From assembly GCA_007125735.1 (NCBI GenBank), contig SLCP01000106.1, positions 1 to 23,924 of the forward strand: a stretch of DNA of 23,924 bases, given 5' to 3'. The translations under genes were made by a program, and so were the position numbers. Source of the stretch: Coriobacteriia bacterium (lineage in GTDB: Bacteria > Actinomycetota > Coriobacteriia > Anaerosomatales > SLCP01). Below, one piece after another: positions 6,783-14,510 of this stretch (its first letter is position 1; every line of letters begins with the position of its first letter). Under the pieces are notes generated by a model. That model searched no databases and was not told where the DNA came from. It was given only the letters and a program-made list of their open reading frames with translations.

Positions 6783-8810
6783 TTAGGCCCCGGCTACGAA
6801 CGGGATGAGCCGCGCGAAGACCGCCCCGGCCGCCAGTGCGACCCCGATCGTGATGCTCACGACGAACGCCGCGCGCTTCTTGCCGAGCACCGCCGCGAGC
6901 ACGACGACCGTCGAGATGCACGGGATCGCGAGCGTGTTGACGAGCGCGTAGACGAACAGGTCGGTGCTCGACATGAACGTCGAAAGGTCGCGCGCGCCCT
7001 CCCCCATCGTCGCGATGGCGAGTGTGGCAAGGAGCTGCAGCGCGAACTCTTTGCGCAGCAGGCCAAAGAGGAGGGTGAGCCCTGCTACCGACGGCAGGCC
7101 GAGCAACACGACGATGACCGGGTCGAGCGGTGTGGTGAGCGTCCAGATCCAGCCGCTCTCGTAGAGGCCGCCGAGCAGGATGCTGCCCACCACCACCACC
7201 GGCGTCACGACCACGATGAACTCCATGAACTGCGACCACGCCTTGCGCGCCACCACGCGCACGTTGGGCGTGCGGAACGGGAACATCTCCATGACGAGCC
7301 CGCGTGCTTGGCCGGGCACCAAGCGCCCCATCGCGACACCCACGCCCACCGTCACCGCGGCGGTGACCGCGTAGACCCCGAGCGCGGGTCCGATGCCGAT
7401 GTAGTGACCAACAGCGCCTAGGATCACCGCGGTGCGCGCGCTGCACGGCACGAACGACACGAGGGTCGAAGCGATAAAGCGTTCGCGATCCGTCGAGAGC
7501 ACGCGGGTCGAGAGCACCGCCGGCACGCTGCACCCCGCCCCTGCCACGAGCGGGATGATCGCACGGCCGTGCAACCCGAACCGGTGCATCACCCGGTCGC
7601 TCAGGAACGCCACCGCGTTGAGGTAGCCGGAGTCCTCAAGGATGCCGAGGAGCACGTAGAACGTGAGGATGTAGGGCAACCCGATCGAGAGCGCGGCCTC
7701 GATGCCGGCGTCGAACCCCCAGAGCAGCGTGTCCCCCACTACCCCCTCGCCCGTCACGGCCCTTACCGCTGACTGGATGACCGGGGACGCGAACCGGGCC
7801 CACAGCGTCGAGAAGAGCCCAGCCAGGAACTCACCGATGAAGAAGAGCAGCAGGAATATCGCTCCGAGCACGCCCGCGAGCATCGGCACACCCGTCAGCG
7901 GCGATGTCGCTATCCGCTCCCACCGTACCCTGCGCGCTGCGTCCTCCTCGGCCGAGGAGACCTCTTTCGCGATGCGCGCGGCCAAGATGTGATGCTCGTG
8001 CGAGATCGCTGCTCCCGCCGGTGCTCCCGCTACGTGCTCGAACGAGGCGCGCGCCTCACCGGCCACGCGGACGAGACCACCCTCACCGGCAGCATGGAGG
8101 GTGTCGATGACATCGTCAGAGCCACGAAGGAGTTCGAGCGCCAGCGGGCGCACGGTGAGTCCGCTGACGCACGCGTCCCGCACCTCGACCGCGCGCGCGA
8201 GCGGACCCACGACCGCCTCCAGACGCTGACCGTAGCGGTGGAGCGGAGTCGGGAGCGGGCGGGGCTCGTGGGCGACCTCGATCGCCGCCTCCATCATCGC
8301 GAGCACGCCCGTGCCGGCGACCGCGACGGTCGGCACGACCCGCGCGCCCATCGCCGCAGCCAGTGCGGCCTCGTCGATACGCACGCCAGCGCGCCCGGCC
8401 TCGTCGACGAGGTTCAATGCGAGTACGACCGGTATCCCGAGGTCGAGCACCTCGAGCGCGAGAACGAGGTTGCGCTGCAGGTTCGTCGCATCCAACACGA
8501 CGACGGCGGCGTCTGGCTGCGTGTCGAGCAGCGCTCTGCGCGATGTACGCTCCGCCGCCCCGTCGCCGTGGATGCCGTACGTGCCCGGCAAGTCGATGAC
8601 GTCGACGAGGCGCCCGAAGACCTCCGTGGTGCCCACGTGGACGTCGGCGCTCTTGCCCGGATAGTGGGCGGTGAGGACGTCGGCGCCGGTGAGGTGGTTG
8701 AAGATCGTCGACTTGCCGACGTTGGGATTGCCGAGAAGCGCGATCACCCGCTCGGGCCGACCGTCAGGGTAGAGTGGGCCGTCAACGTGCACCTGGTGGC
8801 ACCGCGCCAT
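6783..8810 (-). CDS. feoB: Ferrous iron transporter FeoB
   Basis: GTP-driven Fe(II) importer of the cytoplasmic membrane, 675 residues. The N-terminal G domain shows GNPNVGKST (G1, 27-35), DLPGTY (G3, 73-78) and NLVD (G4, 133-136). A helical region follows, then the membrane domain with many hydrophobic segments, including the core motifs FVPCSARTAV and GAGCSVPAVLSTR and the second half NTLAIPCISTVVVLAAVLG. The ATG at 8810 is 7 nt after the regulator's TAG, so the two genes are co-transcribed; the ribosome site is weak (AAGGCGAAG within the regulator's last codons), suggesting translational coupling. No separate feoA gene is present; a FeoA-like domain is instead at the end of the upstream regulator. 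A hairpin just after the stop ends the unit. Confidence 0.95.
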   Translation of the reverse strand: MARCHQVHVDGPLYPDGRPERVIALLGNPNVGKSTIFNHLTGADVLTAHYPGKSADVHVGTTEVFGRLVDVIDLPGTYGIHGDGAAERTSRRALLDTQPDAAVVVLDATNLQRNLVLALEVLDLGIPVVLALNLVDEAGRAGVRIDEAALAAAMGARVVPTVAVAGTGVLAMMEAAIEVAHEPRPLPTPLHRYGQRLEAVVGPLARAVEVRDACVSGLTVRPLALELLRGSDDVIDTLHAAGEGGLVRVAGEARASFEHVAGAPAGAAISHEHHILAARIAKEVSSAEEDAARRVRWERIATSPLTGVPMLAGVLGAIFLLLFFIGEFLAGLFSTLWARFASPVIQSAVRAVTGEGVVGDTLLWGFDAGIEAALSIGLPYILTFYVLLGILEDSGYLNAVAFLSDRVMHRFGLHGRAIIPLVAGAGCSVPAVLSTRVLSTDRERFIASTLVSFVPCSARTAVILGAVGHYIGIGPALGVYAVTAAVTVGVGVAMGRLVPGQARGLVMEMFPFRTPNVRVVARKAWSQFMEFIVVVTPVVVVGSILLGGLYESGWIWTLTTPLDPVIVVLLGLPSVAGLTLLFGLLRKEFALQLLATLAIATMGEGARDLSTFMSSTDLFVYALVNTLAIPCISTVVVLAAVLGKKRAAFVVSITIGVALAAGAVFARLIPFVAGA

Positions 8811-8817
8811 GGATCGG

Positions 8818-9474
8818 CTACTTCGCCTTGGCGGGCTCGACGAGGATACCCTCGGCCACGTCACGGCCGATCGCGTACGTGGCGCCCTCGACCTCGACGA
8901 GCAGCGGACCTTTGAACGGCGCGACCTCGCACACGGTGACCTCGGTACCGGGATACATACCGAGCGAGCCGAGGTACGCAAGCATCGCCTCGTCGTCCTC
9001 GGCCACCTGCACGATGCGACTCGAGGAGCCGCTCGACAGATCGCACAACGGACGCCCTTCGACCGGCGTGATCACGCCTTCAGCGGTCGGGATCGGATGA
9101 CCGTGAGGGCAGACCTCCGGATTGTCGAGGAACTCCTCGAGCGCGAGCATGACGCGCGGGGAGAGCGCGTGCTCGAGTGCGCAGGCGTCCTCATGAGCCT
9201 CGTCCCAATTCAAGCCGAGGACGTCTACGAGGAAGCGCTCGGCCACACGGTGGCGGCGGACGATGTCGACCGCGAGGTCGCGTCCCGCATCGGTGAGCAC
9301 GACCGCGCCCCCTTTACGCGTGATGAGCCCGCGCGACTCGAGTCGCTTCAGGGTCGCGGTGACCGTGGGACCCGAAACGCCGAGGGCTTCCGCGATCGGC
9401 GTGGGACGCACCTCGCCGCGCTCCGAGAGCTTGAATATCGTTTCGAGGTACTCCTCGAGGGTTTCGGACGGCAT
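8818..9474 (-). CDS. DtxR-family metal-dependent repressor with C-terminal FeoA-like domain
   Basis: A 218-residue cytosolic transcription regulator of the DtxR/IdeR/MntR family. Residues 1-65 form the winged helix (LEEYLETIFKLSE, then VSGPTVTATLKRLESRGLI). The dimerization and metal-binding part follows, with HRVAERFLVDVLGL, CALEHALSP and CPHGHPIPT. Residues about 145-218 form an SH3/FeoA-like domain (LAYLGSLGMYPGTEVTVCEVAPFKGPLLVEV, then YAIGRDVAEGILV). Its position directly before feoB implies control of iron uptake and probably of its own expression through the palindrome in its promoter. The ATG at 9474 has AGGGGAG upstream. Fe(II) rather than Mn(II) as the signal is inferred from feoB. 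Confidence 0.9.
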   Translation of the reverse strand: MPSETLEEYLETIFKLSERGEVRPTPIAEALGVSGPTVTATLKRLESRGLITRKGGAVVLTDAGRDLAVDIVRRHRVAERFLVDVLGLNWDEAHEDACALEHALSPRVMLALEEFLDNPEVCPHGHPIPTAEGVITPVEGRPLCDLSSGSSSRIVQVAEDDEAMLAYLGSLGMYPGTEVTVCEVAPFKGPLLVEVEGATYAIGRDVAEGILVEPAKAK

Positions 9475-9525
9475 CGCGTCTCCCCTGTCGATTCAGCGAC
9501 CGCGTGCAGGCAGTTCATGACGCGC

Positions 9526-9564
9526 CTTAGTCTACTCTAAGCATAACTCTGCGACAATCATACC
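9526..9564 (-). promoter_or_regulatory. dtxR-feoB promoter with DtxR-type operator
   Basis: On the minus strand, TTGTCG (-35, 9553-9558) is separated by 17 nt from TAGACT (-10, 9530-9535). The palindrome CTTAG-N6-CTAAG at 9526-9541 covers the -10. Its TTAG...CTAA arms match the general form of DtxR/IdeR boxes. The overlap with the -10 predicts metal-dependent autorepression of the operon. Confidence 0.65.
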
Positions 9565-9683
9565 CACGCGTGACCACCTCCTGGAGTGCCGATGCGTCCG
9601 TATCCGCCAGAATCGCGATTCCAACCGTTCGTCCCGATCATGATGCCGTTCGTCGCCTCATCCAACAATTTTGGGAATCGCTC

Positions 9684-9712
9684 TTGACCCCCGCAGAGCG
9701 TACGTGTAACGT
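9684..9712 (+). promoter_or_regulatory. Promoter of the intergenic RNA candidate
   Basis: TTGACC (9684-9689), a 17-nt spacer and TAACGT (9707-9712) form a sigma-70-type promoter on the plus strand. The predicted start, near 9719, is exactly where the closing helix of the RNA candidate begins. Confidence 0.6.
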
Positions 9713-9718
9713 GATGGT

Positions 9719-9912
9719 TGTCCCGAGAAGTCGGACCGAGCGAGGCTCGAAAGACGGCGTACCAGTAGCCGCCGGCGGGGGACCTGGAGCAAGGGCATGA
9801 CGCGAGTTGGCCTGCGCGATCGGGTTCCGCAAAGGAGGGAAATGGGAAGTCGTCCGGTAGGGTTCACGCAGGCGAGGTTTCTCGGGACACTTCTGTGTCC
9901 TCTCGCCTTTTC
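9719..9912 (+). ncRNA. Candidate free-standing structured RNA with intrinsic terminator
   Basis: The region between queD and the dtxR promoter has no credible protein gene. A plus-strand transcript of about 190 nt is suggested by the promoter at 9684-9712, by an 11-bp perfect closing helix (TGTCCCGAGAA at 9719-9729 with TTCTCGGGACA at 9879-9889) and by a terminator at 9871-9912. Other pairings are GCCTGCG (9810-9816) with CGCAGGC (9867-9873), and small hairpins CGAG-N5-CTCG and CGGCG...CGCCG. The closing helices and the terminator share bases, so they exclude each other. It lacks the landmarks of RNase P, tmRNA or SRP RNA. A 6S-like RNA or a raiA-type RNA is possible but I cannot assign it. 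No plus-strand gene follows; read-through would run antisense to queD. Confidence 0.5.
9871..9912 (+). terminator. Intrinsic terminator of the RNA candidate
   Basis: The outer stem GGCGAG/CTCGCC and the inner stem GGACAC-TTCT-GTGTCC are followed by TTTTCC. This is the best U-tract terminator in the window and it points along the plus strand, where no protein gene would need it. Confidence 0.75.
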
Positions 9913-9963
9913 CGGCACCCCTCCTGTGTCTATGTAACGATGCTCGGGCGCGCGATCCAGACC

Positions 9964-10329
9964 CTACGGCCGGTACACGATCTTTGCGATCGGCGATTCC
10001 CACACCGCGACCTCGACGACCTCGACCTCGCTGCCCACGCGCTCCGCGAGCGCGTCGAAGATCACCCGTGCAAGGTTCTCGGCGGTCGGGTTGATCTGGT
10101 CGAACGGTGGCACGTCGTTAAGGTTCGCGTGGTCGTAGGGCTCGAGCACCGCAGCAAGATCCTCTTTCAGGCGCTTGAAGTCGTATACGATGCCCACCTC
10201 GTCGAGCTCGGTGCCGCGCACGGTCGTCTCGACGTCCCACGTATGCCCGTGCAACTTACAGCACTCCCCCGGGTACCCGTGAAGCGTGTGCGCCGCATCG
10301 AAGTGGCCTTTGATCGTCAACTCGTACAC
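9964..10329 (-). CDS. queD: 6-carboxy-5,6,7,8-tetrahydropterin synthase (QueD/PTPS family)
   Basis: Makes 6-carboxytetrahydropterin from dihydroneopterin triphosphate, the second step toward preQ0 and queuosine. It has 121 residues, typical of the family. Zinc ligands are His14 (HFDAAH) and His27 and His29 (HGH); the catalytic cysteine lies in CCKLHGH (Cys23 in the C-x3-HGH spacing). Other family motifs are VYDFKRLK, DHANLND, PTAENLA and VWES. It starts with GTG at 10329, with AGAGG about 9 nt upstream, 15 nt after the rnhA stop, and is the last gene of the long isc-mnmA operon. Other queuosine genes are not in the window. A 6-pyruvoyltetrahydropterin synthase-like side activity cannot be excluded. 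Confidence 0.9.
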   Translation of the reverse strand: MYELTIKGHFDAAHTLHGYPGECCKLHGHTWDVETTVRGTELDEVGIVYDFKRLKEDLAAVLEPYDHANLNDVPPFDQINPTAENLARVIFDALAERVGSEVEVVEVAVWESPIAKIVYRP

Positions 10330-10344
10330 GGGAACAAACCTCTC

Positions 10345-10815
10345 TCAGAACAGCCTCTCTTGGTGCTCACCGGATATCGCGCATCGCGTGTCGCCTACGT
10401 CGCCACACGCATCCATCGCTTCGTTCGCGAGACGGTCGGCCTCGGCGTTCTCTTCGCGGCGCACGTGCGTGATGCGCACCGCCTGGAATCTGGCAACGAG
10501 CCTGCGTGCCTCGGCGAACAGCGGCTTGAGACCCTCGTTCTTGACCTTGTACGCGCCGCTCATCTGGCGGACGAGCAGCTCGCTGTCGGAGCGCACCTCG
10601 ACCCGCGCACACCCGGCGCCGGCCGCCGCCCGCAGACCGGCGAGCAGGGCCTCGTACTCAGCGACGTTGTTGGTGGCGGTGCCGAGGTAGCGGCCTCCCT
10701 CGGTCAGCAGAGCTCCGTCAGGCCCGAACAGCACCCATCCCGCTCCGGCGGGCCCCGGATTGCCGCGCGCGCCACCGTCGGTGTAGAGGACGCACGTGTC
10801 GCCCGCCTCACTCAT
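10345..10815 (-). CDS. rnhA: Ribonuclease HI
   Basis: Cuts the RNA strand of RNA-DNA hybrids in the cytosol. It has 156 residues. The acidic active-site residues are Asp13 (YTDGGARGNPGPAG), Glu53 (NNVAEYEALLAGL), Asp77 (SDSELLV) and Asp127 (EADRLANEA). It lacks the long basic handle of the E. coli enzyme and is closer to the short actinobacterial and archaeal type, with LVRQMSGAYKVKNEGLKPLF in that region. The ATG at 10815 overlaps the stop of the zinc-ribbon gene by 8 nt, so translation is probably coupled. The pair of zinc-ribbon coiled-coil protein and RNase H is common in Actinobacteria. Confidence 0.92.
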   Translation of the reverse strand: MSEAGDTCVLYTDGGARGNPGPAGAGWVLFGPDGALLTEGGRYLGTATNNVAEYEALLAGLRAAAGAGCARVEVRSDSELLVRQMSGAYKVKNEGLKPLFAEARRLVARFQAVRITHVRREENAEADRLANEAMDACGDVGDTRCAISGEHQERLF

Positions 10816-11533
10816 CGGCGAACCCGCGGACCACGAGAAGCCGCCGACAGCTCGGACACACGCCGACGTCGGGGCCTTCATGCAGGTCGCGCACCCGTTC
10901 CCTCGGCAGCTCCACCCGACATGCCGAGCACGTCGTACCGTTGAGGCGCGCGGCGCCGATGCCCCCTTTGGCTCCGCGCGCTGCCTCGTAACGATCGAGC
11001 AGCGCGCTATCGATCCCTCCGGCGAGCATGGCTCGCTCGGTCCGGTGCCGCTCGAGATCGCTTTGGACCGCGCCCCCCTTCTCGCGGAAGCGCCCGACGA
11101 GATCGGCCTCGCGCGCGGCAAGCTGCTCGAGTGCCGCATCCACCTTGGCGACCTGAGCCTTCGCCGTGTCCAATCGCTCCATCGTCTGCAATTCGTCGTT
11201 CTCGAGCTTGTCTTTGCGACGCTTCAGCGCGTCCATCTCCCGGGACAGGTTGTGCAGCTCTTTGGGAGTGACTCCTTCGCCCGAGTCGAGTTTGGCCTGG
11301 ACCTCGGCGATCTTCTCGTCGACCGCGGCGACCTCATCGTTGGCTGCGGAGATGGCGCGTTCGTGACGGTGGACGAGCTCGGCTGCCTTCTCGCGCAAGG
11401 CGCGCACGTCTGCCGTCTTGTGACGAACCTCGAGGATGGCGCGCTTCTCGGGGAGCTCGTCGAGCTGCTTCTCGCCTCGCATGAGCGCAAGGTCGAGTTC
11501 TTGGAGTGCAAGAAGCGTCTGCGCTGCGTCCAT
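10808..11533 (-). CDS. Coiled-coil protein with C-terminal C4 zinc ribbon
   Basis: A 241-residue protein of unknown role, of the zf-RING_7/CT398-like group. About residues 1-180 are predicted coiled coil from the heptad-like pattern of Leu, Ala, Glu and Lys. The C-terminus carries CSAC (202-205) and CPSC (226-229), the four cysteines of a zinc ribbon. The ATG at 11533 is chosen because AGGAG stands 8 nt upstream; an ATG at 11551 overlaps the previous stop as ATGA and would add six residues. It is placed between the Nif3-like gene and rnhA, an arrangement seen in many actinobacteria. A role in nucleic acid handling is a guess from that pairing. Confidence 0.85.
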   Translation of the reverse strand: MDAAQTLLALQELDLALMRGEKQLDELPEKRAILEVRHKTADVRALREKAAELVHRHERAISAANDEVAAVDEKIAEVQAKLDSGEGVTPKELHNLSREMDALKRRKDKLENDELQTMERLDTAKAQVAKVDAALEQLAAREADLVGRFREKGGAVQSDLERHRTERAMLAGGIDSALLDRYEAARGAKGGIGAARLNGTTCSACRVELPRERVRDLHEGPDVGVCPSCRRLLVVRGFADE

Positions 11534-11547
11534 CCGCGATTCTCCTG

Positions 11548-12651
11548 TCATGGTGTCCAGTAGTGCTGTTGTGCCGCATCCACGATGACCGCTTCACGCG
11601 CGAGTCCCGGTGTCGACCTCACCGCCTCGGCGAGTACCGGCACGAGCGGCCACTCCGAGACATCGTGCCCGACCTCGATGACCGCGCACCCCGCCTCTGC
11701 GGCGTTCACGGCGTCATGATAGCGCACCTCGCCCGCGACGAGGACATCGGCCCGCGCACGGAGCGCCGCGCCCACGAGGGAACTCGCGGATCCGGTCGCG
11801 ACCGCGACCCGCGCAACCTGCGTCGAGTCGGCTCCCCTCACCCGCACGACCCCGCCGATACGGCTCTCGACACCGCGGGCGAACTCGGCGAGCGACACGG
11901 GGGACGCAAGCTCGCACACGCGACCCATCCGGGCACTTCCTCGCGCGATCTGCGTATCGCACACCTTGATGAGCGGTTCCTCGTACGGGTGCGCCTCGCG
12001 TATCGCCGAGACGACAGCTCCAGTCTGCGAACGCGGGCAGACCGTCTCGAGCCGCACCTCTTCTGCGCTGGAGCGGGCCTCACGGGTCCCGATGACCGGG
12101 TCGGACTCGGCGCGCGGCGTGAACGCGCCGGTCCCCTCGGCGGCGAACGTACACGCGTCGTAAGCTCCGATGCGACCCGCGCCCACGCGTGCGATCGCCG
12201 ATTCGATCTCCGGGAGCGCCTCGCGCGGCACGTACACCGTCACCGACGCGAGCGGAAGCAGCGCATCTTCGAGCGGACCGGACGGCGTGAGGCCGAGGAG
12301 CGCGGGCAGCGCCTCGGCGCCGGCCGGCGCGCGGTCGAGGTTGGTGTGCGCCGCGACGAGCGCGAGGCCGCCGGCGAGCGCGTCGAACACGGGGCCGGAG
12401 GCGGCGGGCGTCAGTCGCGACGGCACCTCGATGAACGCAGGGTGGTGGGTGACGAGCACGTCGGCGTCGGCACCCAGCGCTCGGGCGACCGAGTCTGCAG
12501 TGACGTCGAGCGAGACGAACGCCCGGCGCACCGGCGCGCCCGGGTCGCCCGCAAGGAGTCCCACCGCGTCCCACGCCTCGGCCCACTCGGCCGGGAATGC
12601 ATCGTGCACGGCTGCCACGACGGCTGCGACGGTCACGTCAGAATCGCTCAC
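11548..12651 (-). CDS. Nif3-like dinuclear metal-centre protein (YqfO/YbgI family)
   Basis: A 367-residue member of the Nif3 family, often labelled GTP cyclohydrolase 1 type 2, whose true activity is unsettled. The metal-site motifs are THHPAF (with the HH pair), AHTNLD and GHDVSEWP. The central part, about residues 130-235 (VTVYVPREALPEIESAIARVG, then HPYEEPLIKV), is the PII/CutA-like insert of the longer YqfO-type proteins. The GTG start overlaps the preceding TGA as GTGA, and GGAGG lies 7 nt upstream. It is part of the isc-mnmA operon between the PHP phosphatase and the zinc-ribbon protein. The family is frequently next to the zinc-ribbon gene. Confidence 0.88.
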   Translation of the reverse strand: MSDSDVTVAAVVAAVHDAFPAEWAEAWDAVGLLAGDPGAPVRRAFVSLDVTADSVARALGADADVLVTHHPAFIEVPSRLTPAASGPVFDALAGGLALVAAHTNLDRAPAGAEALPALLGLTPSGPLEDALLPLASVTVYVPREALPEIESAIARVGAGRIGAYDACTFAAEGTGAFTPRAESDPVIGTREARSSAEEVRLETVCPRSQTGAVVSAIREAHPYEEPLIKVCDTQIARGSARMGRVCELASPVSLAEFARGVESRIGGVVRVRGADSTQVARVAVATGSASSLVGAALRARADVLVAGEVRYHDAVNAAEAGCAVIEVGHDVSEWPLVPVLAEAVRSTPGLAREAVIVDAAQQHYWTP

Positions 12652-13451
12652 AAGGCCACCTCCCGCATCTCTCGCGCTTCGAAGTACACGACATGGTCGT
12701 ACCCCGCCTCAGCGAGAGCGGCACGGACCGCATCGAGACCGACGCCCACTTCCTCGGGCCGGTGCGCGTCCGACGACGTGGTCGCCGGGACACCCGCCCT
12801 GCGAAACGCCTTCAGGAGCTCAAGCCCGGGATAGATCTCGCTTACCGGCTTTCTCAAACCCGCCGAGGAGACCTCGATCGCGACCCCGGTCTTGGCGAGC
12901 GCCGCGGCCACGTCCTCGTAGAGTGCCACCGGCTCGGCCGCCGGGCGGTGACCGAACTTCTTCACGAGGTCGGGATGGGCGATCACGTCGTACATCCCGC
13001 TTGCAGCGGCATCGACCACCGCCGAGAAGTACGCGTGCCACACGGCCTCCACGCTGCGCGACTCCCACGATTCAAGCAGGTCGGGGTCGTCGAACGCCCA
13101 GCCGTCGAGCATATGGACGGAACCCAGGATAACGTCGAACTCGTGACGCGCGAGCAGCGATGCGACGTGCTCGTGGTGACTCGGCAGCCAATCCGCCTCG
13201 ATGCCTACGAGCACCTTCGGATCGCCCGGCTCGCCGGCGGCGGCTGCCCCGGCCATCTCTGCCAGATGAGCCTCGAACTCCTCGGCAGGCATCGCGTAGC
13301 ACGACTCGGGATCGAGGTCGGGCGGGAGCGGCGCATGGTCGGTAAGGCCGATGACATCGATGCCGGCTGCGCGCGCGGCGAGCACGTACTCGGCGGCCGT
13401 GCCGGTCGCATGGCGGCAGCGCCACGTGTGAGTGTGCAGGTCGATCCTCAT
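12648..13451 (-). CDS. PHP-domain phosphatase, histidinol-phosphatase-like
   Basis: A 267-residue metal-dependent hydrolase of the PHP superfamily. Metal-binding motifs in order: DLHTHTWRCRH at the N-terminus, GLTDHAP, GIEADWLP, GSVHMLDGW, IAHPDLVKKFG and SSDAH. This is the HisK/HisJ type of histidinol-phosphate phosphatase, but no histidine gene is nearby, so the substrate may differ. The ATG at 13451 overlaps the mnmA stop as ATGA, pointing to coupled translation. The C-terminus overlaps the Nif3-like start by 4 nt. The frame stays open upstream inside mnmA, but that part is not protein-like. Confidence 0.85.
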   Translation of the reverse strand: MRIDLHTHTWRCRHATGTAAEYVLAARAAGIDVIGLTDHAPLPPDLDPESCYAMPAEEFEAHLAEMAGAAAAGEPGDPKVLVGIEADWLPSHHEHVASLLARHEFDVILGSVHMLDGWAFDDPDLLESWESRSVEAVWHAYFSAVVDAAASGMYDVIAHPDLVKKFGHRPAAEPVALYEDVAAALAKTGVAIEVSSAGLRKPVSEIYPGLELLKAFRRAGVPATTSSDAHRPEEVGVGLDAVRAALAEAGYDHVVYFEAREMREVAL

Positions 13452-14500
13452 GTCGCCTCGCTCACAACCCCTCCGCCGACGATACGCGTACCCTGGTAGC
13501 ATACGACTGCCTGGCCCGGAGCGATACCGGCGACCGGGGAGTCGAGGGAGACAGACAGCACGCCCGCCGCGTGCGTCGCGGTCCCCGCGACCGGCTGCAT
13601 CCGGTAGCGGGTCTGCACCTCCACCGGGACCGGCTCCTCCTCGGTTAGGCGCCACACGGCGTCGGTCGCCCGCACGAAACGCCGCTCGAGCTCGTCGCGC
13701 GTGCCGACGACCACCCGGTTGGCGGCTGCGTCGATAGCGAGCACGTACAGCGGCTCGGGTGCGGCGAGGCCGATGCCCTTGCGCTGCCCGACGGTGTAGT
13801 GCGCGATCCCGCGGTGTATGCCGAGGACGGCGCCCGACGCATCGACGACCTCGCCGGGGCGCGCGGCGAGGGGCTCGGCGGCACAGACGAACTCCGCCGT
13901 CTGGCCGGCAGGAAGGAAGCATATCTCTTGGGAATCGGCTCGCTCGGCGGTCTTGAGGCCGAGGGATGCCGCCTTCTCGCGGACCTCGGCCTTCCGCATC
14001 TCGCCCACCGGGAAGAGCACGCGGTCGATCGCGGGCGGCGTGAGGCGGTAGAGGAAGTACGACTGGTCCTTCTCGCGGTCCACACCGCGCTCGAGCCAGC
14101 GCGTCCCTTCAGAGTCGCGCGTGGTGCGCGCGTAGTGGCCGGTAGCGAGCGCATCGGCGCCCTGGGCCGTGACGCGCGCGAGCAGGTCTGCGAACTTCAC
14201 GGCGTCGTTGCACACGATGCACGGGTTGGGCGTCCTGCCGCGGGCGTACTCCGCCACGAACGGCTCTATCACCTCGCGGTGGAAGATCTCGCGACTGTTG
14301 AGCACGTAGTGCGGGATGCCGAGCGCGTCGCACGCTCGCTTGGCCGAGCGCACCGCGTCTGCGCCGCAGCACTGACCGGGGGCGTCGCCCTCGGGCAAGA
14401 GTTGCATCGTCACGCCTGCGACATCGTGTCCCGCCTCCACGAGGAGCGCGGCGGCCACGGAGGAGTCCACTCCCCCGCTCATCGCCACGAAGACCCTCAT
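13448..14500 (-). CDS. mnmA: tRNA-specific 2-thiouridylase MnmA
   Basis: Adds sulfur to U34 of Lys, Glu and Gln tRNAs in the cytosol, with sulfur coming from a cysteine desulfurase. It has 350 residues. The PP-loop SGGVDSS is at 8-14, followed by PNPCIVCN (91-98, catalytic Cys97), ATGHYAR, KDQSYFLYRL and SQEICF with the second catalytic Cys194. The YTVGQRKG motif precedes the C-terminal beta-barrel. The ATG at 14500 is 10 nt after the iscU stop; an upstream in-frame ATG would read into iscU and is rejected. Its place directly after iscS and iscU fits the sulfur relay. The ribosome site GAGGGG is somewhat distant. Confidence 0.95.
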   Translation of the reverse strand: MRVFVAMSGGVDSSVAAALLVEAGHDVAGVTMQLLPEGDAPGQCCGADAVRSAKRACDALGIPHYVLNSREIFHREVIEPFVAEYARGRTPNPCIVCNDAVKFADLLARVTAQGADALATGHYARTTRDSEGTRWLERGVDREKDQSYFLYRLTPPAIDRVLFPVGEMRKAEVREKAASLGLKTAERADSQEICFLPAGQTAEFVCAAEPLAARPGEVVDASGAVLGIHRGIAHYTVGQRKGIGLAAPEPLYVLAIDAAANRVVVGTRDELERRFVRATDAVWRLTEEEPVPVEVQTRYRMQPVAGTATHAAGVLSVSLDSPVAGIAPGQAVVCYQGTRIVGGGVVSEAT

Positions 14501-14510
14501 GCGCGCGTCG

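Noticed and set aside
9570..10003. Small open frames on both strands between dtxR and queD
   Set aside because: They have no ribosome sites, their composition is unlike neighbouring proteins, and they overlap the promoter, helix and terminator signals of the RNA candidate.
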